From NCBI GenBank assembly GCA_013368375.1, contig JAACJP010000005.1, positions 1,364,001 through 1,428,000 of the forward strand: 64,000 nt of DNA, in the 5' to 3' direction. The DNA is from Tricholomella constricta. Lineage: Eukaryota; Basidiomycota; Agaricomycetes; Agaricales; Lyophyllaceae. How positions within the stretch are numbered: the first letter of the stretch is position 1; each line of letters opens with the position of its first letter. Both the position numbers and the translations under genes were made by a program. Below the pieces are notes generated by a model. The model searched no databases, was not told where the DNA came from, and worked only from the letters and a program-made list of their open reading frames with translations. Shown here piece by piece: positions 1-10,828 of the stretch.

Positions 1-401
1 TCTTATTCTACCAGAACGGAACAGCACCGCGCAGAGTACGCTCCCTTTCCTCCCCTCCCCTGCCAGGACCCAAATTAACGAACGTCGGGTAACTCTCGGT
101 TAGCCTGCACGCGCTCAGCGTCCGCCTCGTCTCCACTCCGACCACACCCGCGCCTCCCCCCGCCGCGGCACGCATCACACACCACCCTTTCTCCTCGATG
201 CTCAAAGACAGATGGAACCACGAGCTCGGGGCGCTGTTCGCCGGGTTCGGGAGTTGGGACCGTCGCGCCGTGGCGTGGGGCCGGCGGGTGCTATACGGAT
301 ATGGGGATACGAATGGACTTGGACTCGAAGAGGGCGAGGACACAACAAATCGCGATCCCGCGGAACTCGAACAGTTGCAGAAGGACCCTTCGTCAACATA
401 G
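1..401 (+). CDS. Probable MICOS subunit MIC12/AIM5-like, 3' part only
   Basis: The gene runs in from the left edge. An exon ends at about 35 (codons reading S-Y-S-T-R-T-E-Q-H-R-A), the intron is about 36-103 (gtacgc...ttag), and the last exon 104-401 completes a GAC codon and reads DLHALSVRLV, a Pro/Ala-rich stretch, then LKDRWNHELGALF and SWDRRAVAWGRRVLYG, ending in an acidic tail and TAG. The sequence shows a short C-terminal amphipathic segment and no visible membrane segment, which would lie in the missing first exon. The layout (R-T-E-Q-H-R then D-L-H-A-L-S, then a W-N-x-E-L motif) agrees with my memory of basidiomycete MIC12/AIM5-like proteins, which sit in the inner mitochondrial membrane and help shape cristae junctions. 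The name is an inference; the splice and reading frame are well supported. It could instead be an unrelated small membrane protein. Confidence 0.5.
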
Positions 402-911
402 ATGCTTTTTTGGATGCCTCCGCGACTTTTGTTTCGAAACCAGGACTGTGCGTGAACACCAGAAGCTGACTTTCAGGTGCTTCCGCCCATGAATAAAACA
501 AAAATCATCTTTGCCTCTCGAAGATTAGTACTATCTTATGCCTCCTTGCCTTAGAGTGAAGGCCTCCAAGATGCACTCTGAGAGGGAAATTGTTGTTGAG
601 GTTCGTTACTTCCTAGGCCTGTGATTTTGAGACTGCCGGGACGAGACCCATTGACAGTAATGATTGGCAATGTCAAGGCTATACTGAAGCTTGTTACATT
701 TCCGCAAGTGTTCATACTGACCTGTATCAAGATCTCAGGATACTGTATGCTGGCAAAGACTGACGCTGATATCAAACTGATATGAAGGGGACTGCCGTCG
801 CCTTCGGTGAATGAGGGCATCTGGCGCGTCCCTGTCAGTGCTCAGCTTATACTTTGGCATCTTGTGGGACAGCCTCAATCGCTTGTCCCTCCTCCGTATC
901 ACATCGAAGAC
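402..911. other. Intergenic, 510 bp, no gene seen
   Basis: Short open frames occur on both strands, the longest on the minus strand at 551-820, but none has a recognisable motif or splice context. Expected content is the 3' UTR of the left gene and the promoter of the gene at 912. Confidence 0.5.
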
Positions 912-1917
912 ATGTCCTGGTTGGCCAATTTTTCCCCTAACGAGCTAAACGAAAGCCCTAGACCTTCGGATGCGGTCTTAGCAACCCTTTCCAAAGCTGC
1001 GAACGTCGCCCCCGTTCCGTATCTACAGGAGGCTGCTGCTTTGGCCCTGCTCATAACAGAGATAGCTCAGGTGTGTCTTCAGCCTAATTGACATTTAGGC
1101 GCTTATTGAATTACATGCTCTTGAAAAGAATGTGAAGAACAACAAGCGAGCTTTCCGGAACCTTGCGCGAGATGCATCTTCGCTCGTGTACATACTGCTC
1201 TTCAACGACAAGACGCTTGTCCGATCTAAGGTCGATAATTCACCACCCCTTGCGCATTTGGAATTCGCGAAACAAGACTTAGCCACAGTCTGTCAAAATA
1301 CCTTATGTACCCTTCGTAAAGCGACTGACATGCAGTGAACTATATCTACCCCGTTTACTAGGACCTTGCGAGAAATATACGGCTTCGCCAAGGAGCATCT
1401 ATCTCAAACCATGATCGTCCGAACCTTCCGCCGAAGAGCTGACGCGAGACAAATACGGGGGTATCTAAAGCGGCTCAAGGACTCAGTGCGCTTCTTAATC
1501 GTGCGTTCACCGCACATGTAATACTGGTGCTCTCAAATGACGTGACAGTATCTGTAGCTCGTGTCGAATGTTACTCTCCAGGAAAGCCTTAAAACGGTGC
1601 AAGAGTCGTTGGATGAGCTCACGACGCGGGAAAGCGATATGACTGTCGTGCATTCTGGGGAACATTCTTCAGCGCACGAAAGTAAAGGAGAGCGCATGCG
1701 ACGGCAAACGGAAAGACACGGGGAAGACGAAGACCCCACTGGAGCTGACTTGTTGCCAGGTCTCCGAGAAATGCACGGAACGCTCACGTCCGTCGGTAAC
1801 GATCAGAACACGTACATGGGTAGTCTCGTCCACAACGACTCCGGAGATAACTGTTCGACGACTCAGTCCCTGAATCTGGTTTATCACTGTCAGCCCCGGA
1901 GCAGATACAGTATGTAG
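912..1917 (+). CDS. MLKL-NTD / HeLo-like helical-bundle protein
   Basis: Four exons fit: 912-1070, 1129-1315, 1373-1500 and 1558-1917 (277 aa). After a Pro-rich lead, residues about 30-200 form amphipathic helices with the hallmarks of the basidiomycete MLKL N-terminal-like domain: VPYLQEAAALALLITEIAQ, then NVKNNKRAFRNLARDASSLV, then a TL..IYGFAKEH helix, RTFRRRADARQIRGYLKRL and a closing helix VTLQESLKTVQESLDEL. The C-terminal 90 residues are acidic and then Asn/Ser/Gly-rich (NDSGDN) without a fold I recognise. Family members of the HeLo/MLKL type are membrane-acting cell-death domains; many fungal proteins carry this bundle in front of NACHT or kinase modules, but here it stands almost alone. 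It lies 3 kb upstream of a CHAT-domain gene on the same strand. The exact splice choices for introns 1 and 2 are inferred. The domain call is fairly secure, the function is not. Confidence 0.65.
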
Positions 1918-2307
1918 CGATGTGCATTCGTTAAATCGACCTTTCAAACCTGTTTCGTGCAAGGCCTTTCCTTCTCGATGTGTGCGCAAGTTGCAAACAA
2001 GAAGGACGGCTATGCCATCATGATGTACCTGCCAATGACTCGTATTGAGGTCACTCCGAATTTCTGCGGGGCGAAGGTGTATTTGCCCGCGGTCCTTACG
2101 CAGAATGGAATCGCAGTAAGCACTGTCCATAGCAGTCTAAGTAAGGGAAAGGTTGCAGTGGGCAACCACGTAACGGATCGGAATGTCCATAAACAGCTTT
2201 TTGCTGAACCGCGGAGGCAGACTCATCGGTGGCGGTGCAAATCTCCGGCAATTTCCCCGAGCGCGTGCAATTCAGGCCAGACACGCGCCGCCGCAACATT
2301 CACGACC

Positions 2308-3763
2308 ATGTCGACTGCGGACGGCCCCGAAGCCCAAGATCGTCTATTTGAGACTGGCTCTCAGAAGCAAAATCCTCTAGAGCATGTACCAGATACACTA
2401 GTGCGGTCGACTCTACGCCTCCAATTTCCGCCAACATATGTAATCGTGGGCGTGTACCGTCTGTTCACAGACAAGTTGCTCTATGTTCCTGCTTGGGACA
2501 AGTGCAGGCATGGTACGAGGCGGGGAACGATTGTTGGGACTATCTGGGTGCGTATGTTCCCTGGGTGTCACGATTCTTGTCATTGAATTGATGAGGAGAT
2601 TGTGTGCTAGGCCGTGTTAACTTTTAGTCTGCAACGCAAGTTTATCGAGATTTTCCTCGCAAAGTGCGTCATGATCACCTTCCTCTACAACTAATGCAAA
2701 TAATGCTTATGCCAAATCTCTTAGCTCTCCACGCGTCACAGGTCTTTCCAATGAGACTATTTTTGGATATACTGTTCCCTTCAGTCTCCCAACTTGTGCG
2801 TAGCCTACACCAGTTGATTCTTCAAATTATTCCTTACAACCTCTCTTTTTTCACACAGACGCTGCCGTACTTCTCCTGGGTTCTCAGATCACATACATCC
2901 TCCGCTTCTTCTTGTCCCGCAACATCCGCATTGCGCGAGATCGTGCCTGGACCCAGACTGTCGCCTCACGCGGAAAGGGGCCTGAATTTTGGCAGCCATA
3001 TGTCGAGGAGTGGGACGTACCACCATTGGTGCAGGCTGAACCTGCATGGGAGCGATTTGTGAAGCGTTACCTTGGCGGGTGGGTAGGTTTGTTCATTGTC
3101 CGGCGAGGTGTGTGCGAAAGAATTTCATGAGCAACGCGCATCAATTGAAGGACTACTTCTGAATTTTCTAGTGATCCTACTTCCCTTCAATTTCTACCCG
3201 TTCGTGGGCGTACTTGTCGCTGCGGCCTTCAAGTCTCTCCGGACGGCGCATAACCTCCACCGACCTGTCGGTCTTCATTGTTTCTGATATATCCCTCGTA
3301 TATACTAATACATTTTCTACTTTTCTCCAGTATTTCGAAAGCAAAAAAATGAACGACAAGCAGATGGCAATATTCATGGAGGAGCGTAAATGGGACTATC
3401 GGCGTATGTTTCACCCCTTTGTGACGATCTTGTTTCCTCCCTCCATCACGCAATTGCGACCATTGGCGTTGATCCTATGTGCTCCCATCGTCATCTGCTC
3501 CTATACATCTTTCACTCCACGAATTAACTATTCCTCATTCTCAGTCTTTGGCTTCGCTGCGGCCCTTCTCGAAGGCATGCCAATCATCGGGCTCGCTTTC
3601 ACCATCTCCAATCGTGTAGGCGCAGCTATGTGGGCGCATGGTTTGTTTCTCACCCAATGTCCTCTTACATGTTCGTTAATGACCACTTCTTTCAGATCTG
3701 GAGAAGAGACAGCACTTCGTCGCAGCTGAGCGCCAGAAACGCACTTCGGCTGACCGGATATAA
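2308..3763 (+). CDS. RRT8/EI24-like multi-pass membrane protein
   Basis: Eight exons give one continuous 314-aa frame: 2308-2547, 2611-2663, 2725-2795, 2859-3107, 3172-3266, 3331-3403, 3545-3640 and 3696-3763. Phases agree at every junction. The protein begins MSTADGPEAQ and reads VGVYRLFTDKLLYVPAWDKC, an aromatic/Leu segment around VLTFSLQRKFIEIFL, a TM segment AAVLLLGSQITYILRFFLS, EFWQPYVEEWDVPP, a hydrophobic LLPFNFYPFVG hairpin, an FESKKMNDKQMAIFMEERKW segment and a last TM around AALLEGMPIIGLAFTISNRV. This pattern matches what fungal genomes label outer spore wall protein RRT8 / EI24-domain proteins, which are lipid-droplet or ER/spore membrane proteins in yeast. The true cellular role in a mushroom is unknown. 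The gene model is strong; the family name is from memory. Confidence 0.7.
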
Positions 3764-4767
3764 AAATATATATTTCTGAATTTCGGACGTTTTGTGTCAT
3801 GCGCTCCCATGAAATGTGTAGCTCTATCTTTATCATGATCTTGAACTTGTTTTTCTCCGTCATCTGTGTTCATGTTTCTCCCAACCTCCATTCCCTGTCC
3901 TTGCTACGTGCCATGCAGAACTCGTCACGATCGAAGAGGTGCGTACTTATGTTGTATATTTTGGCTACAGCTGCCGTCTAGCCATGCTTTTGACGCCAGT
4001 CAGGTCATCGACCCAAAGATGTGAAGCTCCAGCACCACAATCAAAAACAATATGAACATAACCAATCCAAGGTGTTCAGTTCCGTCAGCCAATTAGCTGT
4101 CGTCGTGTCTCTCTTGCATACACACATTCCTCCGCTGAGTGTGCTTTCCGCAACTGTAGTATTGATGCTTTTCAGCACATGCAAGTTTGATTCGCCGGAC
4201 TTCTACTCTACGTCTCGATCGACTGTGGACCACGGCCACACGTTTTGCACATCCCTGTCGGTTTCGGCGAAATACAGGAAACCGGAAGATGCTGTCTTAT
4301 CCGCGCGCTTTTTTCATCCGGATCACTCAAACTCGAACAACTCAAGACCAGCTACCACAGTCCGTCGTCCTCACTCCTTTCCACATTTGTTTTTCGCCAA
4401 GCTGCGCCGAAAACGTGGACGAAGACAAGAACAGTGGCGTTTGCGTGGAGCATCCTTACTTGTGATTCAGAGGTCAGGTATGTACGTATGGAAGATATAA
4501 CTATCGCCCGACTTGTAAACCGGCAATGGCGTCATGAAGCTACAGGGGCGGATGTAGATAAGCGGAGGCGTCGATGGTTTGATGTTTATAGCTGAGATAG
4601 AATCGAGGTGATGTCCGGCCAAGAAGAGGCGAGCGAGTGCGCCTAGTTATTGTCACTGGCATGGTGGCGACGGCGCAGTGACGGCGCACGCCGCGCGAGG
4701 TGTTTCGGCATCATGAGCATTTCCGATTATGTAACCGCTAAGTTGATTCTTGCCAACAACATCCATT
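3764..4767. other. Intergenic, about 1 kb, no convincing gene
   Basis: Several overlapping open frames of 60-160 codons lie at 3799-4595 on the plus strand. They are Ser/Arg/His-rich, share the same DNA in three frames and show no motif or consistent splice structure. I read the region as the 3' UTR of the upstream gene and the promoter of the TPR-CHAT gene. Confidence 0.45.
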
Positions 4768-7700
4768 ATGGCAGACTCTGCAGAACGACCGGACGCACTC
4801 GATGCGCCCGATGTCCAGGATCAAGAGCAGTGAGTCTACCTAATGTCTGAATCAATGCTCATCATCAGGCTCAAGGTCAATCCCAGGGGCACCGATCATG
4901 TTCAGGTAGACGCAACAGCGCCTGCGTCAGCCACATCGGAACAAGTTCACATCGTAAGCGTTCCAATCACCCACTGGCAGCCGCTCCAACTAGTAATCCT
5001 TCTGTTCATGCAAGCAGTCCAGAGAAGATAGTGACATTCACCAGATGAGGATCTACGTGATGAGCAGCCCGCTCGGCCATCCTGGGTTTTCGAAGAACCT
5101 CTACCAGCTGGGCCTCGCATACATCAGGCGCTACCTAGCGCACAAGCGTATCAGTGACCTAGAAGCTGCACTAATGCACGCTAAGGCCGGTGTGGATGCG
5201 ACCCCTCCTTCCCATCCCGATCTCCCGCTACACGAATCCGCCCTCGCGTTCGCGTACAGGCACGTATTTGCGAGGAGCGGCGACCTTCATGCTCTCGATC
5301 TTTGCCTCAGTCACAATGAGGCCGCTCTCAATGCCGCGCCTTCAGGCCACCCTGCCGTGGTGCACTGCCGGGACACACTGGTGGTGCTGTATACTGATCG
5401 TTACGAGCGGCTCGGGGCCCTCGACGACCTTGAAAAGGCTTTGAGCTTTCAGGAAGCTGCGATTGAGGACACAGCTGCTGATGATCCTAAACTGCCTGAA
5501 CGTCAGACACAGCTAGCTATAGCCCTTCAAATGCGCTATCAGCGAGGCGGCAATCTGGATGACCTGGAGACGTCAATTCAACTCCGTGAGGCGGCCCTTC
5601 AGGGAACATCTGGGGATGATGCGAACATCGGAGGACGTTTATCAGGCCTTGCTCTCGCATATCAAGACCGCTACCGGAGACTTGGCCGAGTTGAAAACCT
5701 GCAGGCTGCGTTATCTTACCAACAAGCAGCCGTGGTGAACACGCCTCCTCATCATTCTGAATTTCCTGCGCGGCACGCAGCGCTTGGTGTGATATACACG
5801 GATTGCTTCCAGAGATTTGCAGCAGCGGAAGCGCTTGATGTTGCTCTCGAACACCATAAGATAGCACTGGCCCATACACCTGAAGGTCATGCAGATCTCC
5901 CAGTGCGTCATGGGGCTATTGCTGCTACATACGCTGCTCGCCACGGCAGATTTGGGAAGGTTGATGATCTCGAAACTGCATTGCGTTATGATAAATTGGC
6001 AGTCGAGCACACTCCTGCAGGTCATCCTATACTTCCTGACCGTCAAGCTAATCTGGCGGCGACGTATAGAGAGAACTACATACGACTTGGAAACCTGGCA
6101 GACCTTGAAGCTTCACTGAGCTATTGGAAACTGGCACTCGAGGGCACTCCTCCTGATCACCCTGATATTCGGGAGCGTCAAGCCGGTTTGGCAGTTTTAT
6201 ACACAGACAGGTACCAACGATTTGGGGATCTAGATGACCTCGAAGCATCCTTGGACCTCAAAAGATCGGCTCTACGAAACACACCTGCAGGCCATCCTGA
6301 CCTTCCATGGCGCCAAGCAGCCCTTGCGGTATCTCTTTCAAATCAGTACACGAGAACCGGTGACCTTTTAAGCCTTGAAGATGCTCTCAAGTATAACAAA
6401 TTGGCTCTTGAGAATACACCTGCCAATGATCCTGAGATTTTCAGGCGTCAAGAAGCTCTTGGGCAATCCTACTCTGATCAATATCAAAGACAGGAAAACT
6501 TCGAAAGCCTTGAAACAGCCATTGGCCTAATCAAGTGTGCTGTAGAAGGTGCTCCCTCAGATTATCCTGATCTCTCTTCATTCAAGGAGAGCCTTGCCAG
6601 TTTGTATACTCTGCGATACCAGAGGCTCGGAGATCTCAATGACTTGGCAAACTCTCTGAGACTGGCGAAACTAGCTCTTGATAGCATGCCTGCAGATAAT
6701 CCCAAACTTCTTGGACTTCAAGTATCTATTGCTACTTCATTTACAGATAGATACAAGAGGCTCGACACACTTGAGGATCTCGAGGCTGCTCTAAAGTTCA
6801 ACAAATTAGCTTTAGAAGGGACACCTTCAGATCATCCCAGCCTTCCTAGACGCCATGCAGCTCTTGCATTTTCATATAAATTTCGCTTCACGAGGCTTGG
6901 CAATGTGGATGATCTTGAGAATGCTCTAAAGCATGACACTTGGGCTCTGGAAACATTACCCCCAGGTCACCATGACCTCTTTCATGTGCTGGCAGGGCTC
7001 TCAGAGTGTTACTCGGACCGATATAAAAGCTCTGGCCGACTGAGTGATCTTGTAGATGCAATAAAATATCAAAGATTGTCCCTTGACAACACTCCTGCAG
7101 GCCATTCTGACATCTGTCTTAAATATGCGGGACTTGCAGATAAATATCACAAGAAATACCAGAGGACTCAGAACCTGGAAGATTACAACAATATCGTTCT
7201 CTTTTCTAAAATGACTATAGATTCTGGATCTATGCATCCTGCAAAGTTCTGGATCGCTGCAGTGGACGTTGCAAGAATCAACAAGAAAGTTGACTTGCAC
7301 GTCTCTTTGCAAGCATATACCAAGGCGTTCAATGTGCTTCCAGACCTTGTCTGGATCGGAAGTTCTTTGTCAGATAGGCATTTCAGTCTTCGGCGGCATA
7401 ATATTGGAGCTATCTCTTCTTCCGCTGCTGCGGTTGCTATACACTTTGGGAATTATGACATGGCTGCTGAGTTTATAGAGAGGGGCCTCTCAATCACGCA
7501 CCAGCAATCTCTGCAGCTGAGAATCGAAGATGATAAACTGGCAGATGTCAATCCTGACGCTGCAGCTGAATTAAAGGACCTCTCCAATAAACTGTTACAC
7601 GTAAACCAGGAACCTGGAGGAATACATGAAACTACTTCAAATTCAGGATCAGACGTCAGCTATCACACCCTGGCCTTGGAAAGAAACAACCTGATCTCAA

Positions 7701-8889
7701 AAATCAGAACCTATAATGGTTTCAAGGACTTCATGCAGTTTCCCTCTTACAAGGAGCTCTCATTGGCAGCAACATCTGGGCCAGTGATTTCTCTCTGTGC
7801 ATTAGAGACTGGGAGCCATGCCATTGTAATTCTTTCGCCATCTGAGCCACCGCAAAGTGTGGCGCTCCCTGATGCTACCCTGAAAAAGGCTACTGAATGG
7901 CAAACGCATTTGAAACTCGCTCTGCAGGCCAACAGGATTGCTACTCGAAATTCTGAAAGATTTGGGAGACCAAGACCTAAACAGATTTCTGGAGATGCAG
8001 GCTATTTTCAATCTATGCTTTCTAGTCTGTGGAAGTCAGTAGTCGAGCCCGTCTTCAAGCATCTCCAAGAGGTATGTTTGCAAACTCATGGATTCTGCTA
8101 GCTTTGAGCTGACGTATTCATTTCCAGCATAATATCCATGGAGGAAGGATCTGGTGGTGCACCTCAGGTCCCTTCACCTCCCTGCCGATCCACGCAGCGG
8201 CAGGCCTTGACAGCCCATACATTCAATCATACACTTCCACTCTCAATGGCCTCATCATAGCCCGAAAGCCGAAGGCTGGCTCCGGTCCAGATGCGTTCAC
8301 TTCCATCGGGATTACTGAAGTCCCGGGGCATCCCAAGCTCTTCTCAGTCCAAGCAGAACTCACGACGATGCATTCAGCCATTAGCAACGCCGGCCATCAG
8401 ATTACGCAGCTCCGCGACGCGCAAGGCACTATCAGCAACGTCCTGGCGCACATGAAGACCTCGTCCTGGGTTCACGTTGCATGTCATGGACAGCAAGACC
8501 ATAACGATCCCCTCAAAAGTGGTTTAGTGCTTGCGGACGGGAAGCTGGAGCTCGCGCAGGTCATTAACACCAGTCTACCCTCCGCGAAGTTCATCTTCTT
8601 GTCTGCATGCGAGACGGCCATGGGGGATGCAAAGTTGGTGGATGAAGCGATGCATCTCGCAGGCGGATTTATCGTGGCCGGGTTTCAGGGCGCGATTGGG
8701 ACTCTGTGGAGCATGAACGACTCGGATGGGCCGCATGTCGCGGGAGCAGTGTATGGGAAAGTGTGCGAGGGTGGAGGGCAGCCTGATGTTACACTGGCAG
8801 CTGAGGGTTTGCACCTTGCAGTCCAGGAACTCAGGAGAAGAGGCGCGCCATACCACCGTTGGGTTCCATTTGTTCATTTCGGAATCTAA
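4768..8889 (+). CDS. TPR-repeat protein with C-terminal CHAT (caspase-like) domain
   Basis: Four exons, 4768-4829, 4869-4953, 5018-8071 and 8128-8889, join in phase into 1,320 aa. After a short acidic lead, about 16 repeats of roughly 51-52 residues run from residue ~55 to ~780; each reads like HPDLP.RQA.LA..Y.DRYQ, then G.LDDLE.AL, then KLALE.TP. These are TPR-type helical pairs. A helical linker follows, then a CHAT domain over the last ~280 residues. It has a His in HVACHGQQD and a Cys in FLSACETAMGD, the two catalytic positions of the CHAT (clan CD, caspase/separase-like) fold, so the dyad is preserved; GFQGAIGTLWSM and the C-terminal HRWVPFVHFG are also typical. Such TPR-CHAT proteins are greatly expanded in Agaricomycetes; their substrates are unknown. 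In bacteria, TPR-CHAT proteases act in defence (Craspase). An intact, probably active peptidase is my inference. Confidence 0.88.
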
Positions 8890-9099
8890 TTGAAATAACA
8901 CATCGTACTCTATGTAGGAAGATGTAGGATACTTTAGTCGTTGTAACAGAATTGAAATTCGGAAACTTAGCAAGATGAGTGCAGGTAGGACTTGGCGAGT
9001 TGTCAGAATAACAAAGGAAGATGTTCAGAAGGGGTTATTCCGTGATCTCCCATTCCTTCTAAGCGTCTACCACCACAACGATCTATCAGGAACTGCGAC

Positions 9100-10608
9100 A
9101 TGGAGAAGAGGTTTTGCACCTTGGAATCCGAACTATCGCAGCTAAAGAAAGAAACGGCGCAGCTACGAAAGGGCCTCAATGCCCAAGTACTTCAACTGCG
9201 TAAAGCGAACCGGGACCTCAACGGAGAAGTATTATCGCTTCAGAAACAGAACAGAGATCTTTGGAACGAGATATTCCAGGTCTGTCCTTCCTACGAGACG
9301 TGTCGCACCTCTTTACCCAACATCCCAGCTCAAAGGACCGCGATTGATCCCCGATATCTTCCCCCATATCAACGAAGCTTTAATCCATGACCGACCTACG
9401 CTCAAATCCTGTGCTCTCGTCTGCCGTGACTGGCACCATGCTACCCGACCCCTCTTATTTCGACGGATCGTGCATGAGGAGCACCTCACATATTCGGGGG
9501 TTCGCAAGACTATCGATTACCTCCCCTTGCTACGCGACCCGCTCTGTACCATCTTCTCGCACGTTCAGGTCGTTCAATTCGACGGCGTCGGCTCAGGCTT
9601 TTCTGGCTTCAGTGGTCTGAGCCGTGTCGCTACATTCCTCGGCCATGCAAAGAAGTTTCGTGTTCTGCGGCGGATCGAGTTCACGGCAATGTTCCTTGAC
9701 AGCAGAAATCATGCGCTTTTGGAGGGCGTCAGGCATCGCATAACTGAAATCGAACTCAACTACACATCGTTCCAGTCGATGCGCGACTTTACACACTTTG
9801 TGTCCATCTTTGACAGCCTTCGGGTGCTGTCTCTGTACGTGTCCGCTCATCTGCCGCATGATCTCACAGCGTTTTTCGCAAACTCGGTAGACCTCGCTCG
9901 CCCTCCTCCGACCCTGGGGAAGCTCTGCTTCTCTTGTGGCTATGGCGGAAATTTTGCCACTGCCATCTTTCAATGGCTTTATGACACCCAACACGGCCTG
10001 CACGCGATGGAGATCGACTGGAGATTCTCAGGACCGGAGGTAGCAGAGGTCTTTCAGAAATACATCACTTTTCTAGGCGCGTCCCTTTCAGAGCTGAACA
10101 TCGCCGGCTACTTGAACACGTTCCAAGGTTCGATGCGGTTCGGACCACGCTTCTTGCGCTGACAGTTTCTTTTTTTCTTCCAACCGTAGTGGCCCTGTCC
10201 GACGCAGCCGAGGTAAACACAGGCCTACGCCAGGTCGAAATATACTGCGCCATGGATTTCGCAGCCCAGCAGCTCTCCGCGGACGAACGCGTCTACCTGC
10301 CCACTTCCGGGATCCCGATCGTAGCAGCCCTGCCTCCCTCGGTCGAGTGCATACGGCTCGACATCGGTGTGTGGCACTGCGATCCCGGCGGCGCTCGTGT
10401 TTGGTCTGGTGAGCGCTGGACGCTGCTGGACGGGATCCTCAATGGCGGCGGCAAGTTCCCTGCCCTGCGGGAGGTGGATATCATGTTCAAGAGGTTCTCT
10501 ACCGATGTCGACGAGCAACTTAGGCAAGTTTGGCCACAATTGTTGCCGCTGTGCGCGGCAAAGCGGATTCTGAAGGTCACGGTATACACTCCTCGAGATT
10601 TCAAGTAG
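9100..10608 (+). CDS. F-box-like protein with N-terminal coiled coil
   Basis: Three exons are supported: 9100-9279, 9329-10137 and 10190-10608. Exon 1 (60 codons) is a coiled coil with heptad Leu (LESELSQLKKE, AQVLQLRKANRDL). Exon 2 opens with LIPDIFPHINEALIHDRP and LKSCALVCRDWHHATRPLLF, the typical start of the very large Agaricomycete F-box-like family, followed by irregular Leu-rich strands. The second intron uses a weak gttcga donor, so that junction is less sure, but the frame after it (DAAEVNTGLRQVEIY onward) continues the same protein. F-box proteins recruit substrates to SCF ubiquitin ligases; this family has hundreds of members per genome and individual targets are unknown. The total is about 469 aa. 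Confidence 0.7.
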
Positions 10609-10828
10609 CACACGTTCCGTTTCACCTAGGTTGTTTTTTGCTTTTCCCTGCTCGCACCTGTTGTCACGTCGGTATGGTTGTAACTTGTCCCCACCCCATG
10701 TAATGCAAAATTTAAGAAATTGAACAAACACAATCTATCCTATCCTGAGTATCTATCATACATGCATGCAACAACCAACATACACACAATTCCGAAATCA
10801 TGCCAATCCAAAATATCACCGTGCTGTA

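Noticed and set aside
198..501. Overlapping minus-strand frames at the left edge
   Set aside because: They are antisense to the exon 104-401, have no motif and conflict with the well-supported splice there.
1071..1361. Two apparent 27-28-nt introns in the MLKL-like gene
   Set aside because: Moving the acceptors downstream (to 1128 and 1372) gives 58- and 57-nt introns and a better fit to the helical family, so ultra-short introns are not needed.
5190..6248. Alternative frames within the TPR region
   Set aside because: Regular repeats keep several frames open by chance; only the main frame has the TPR consensus.
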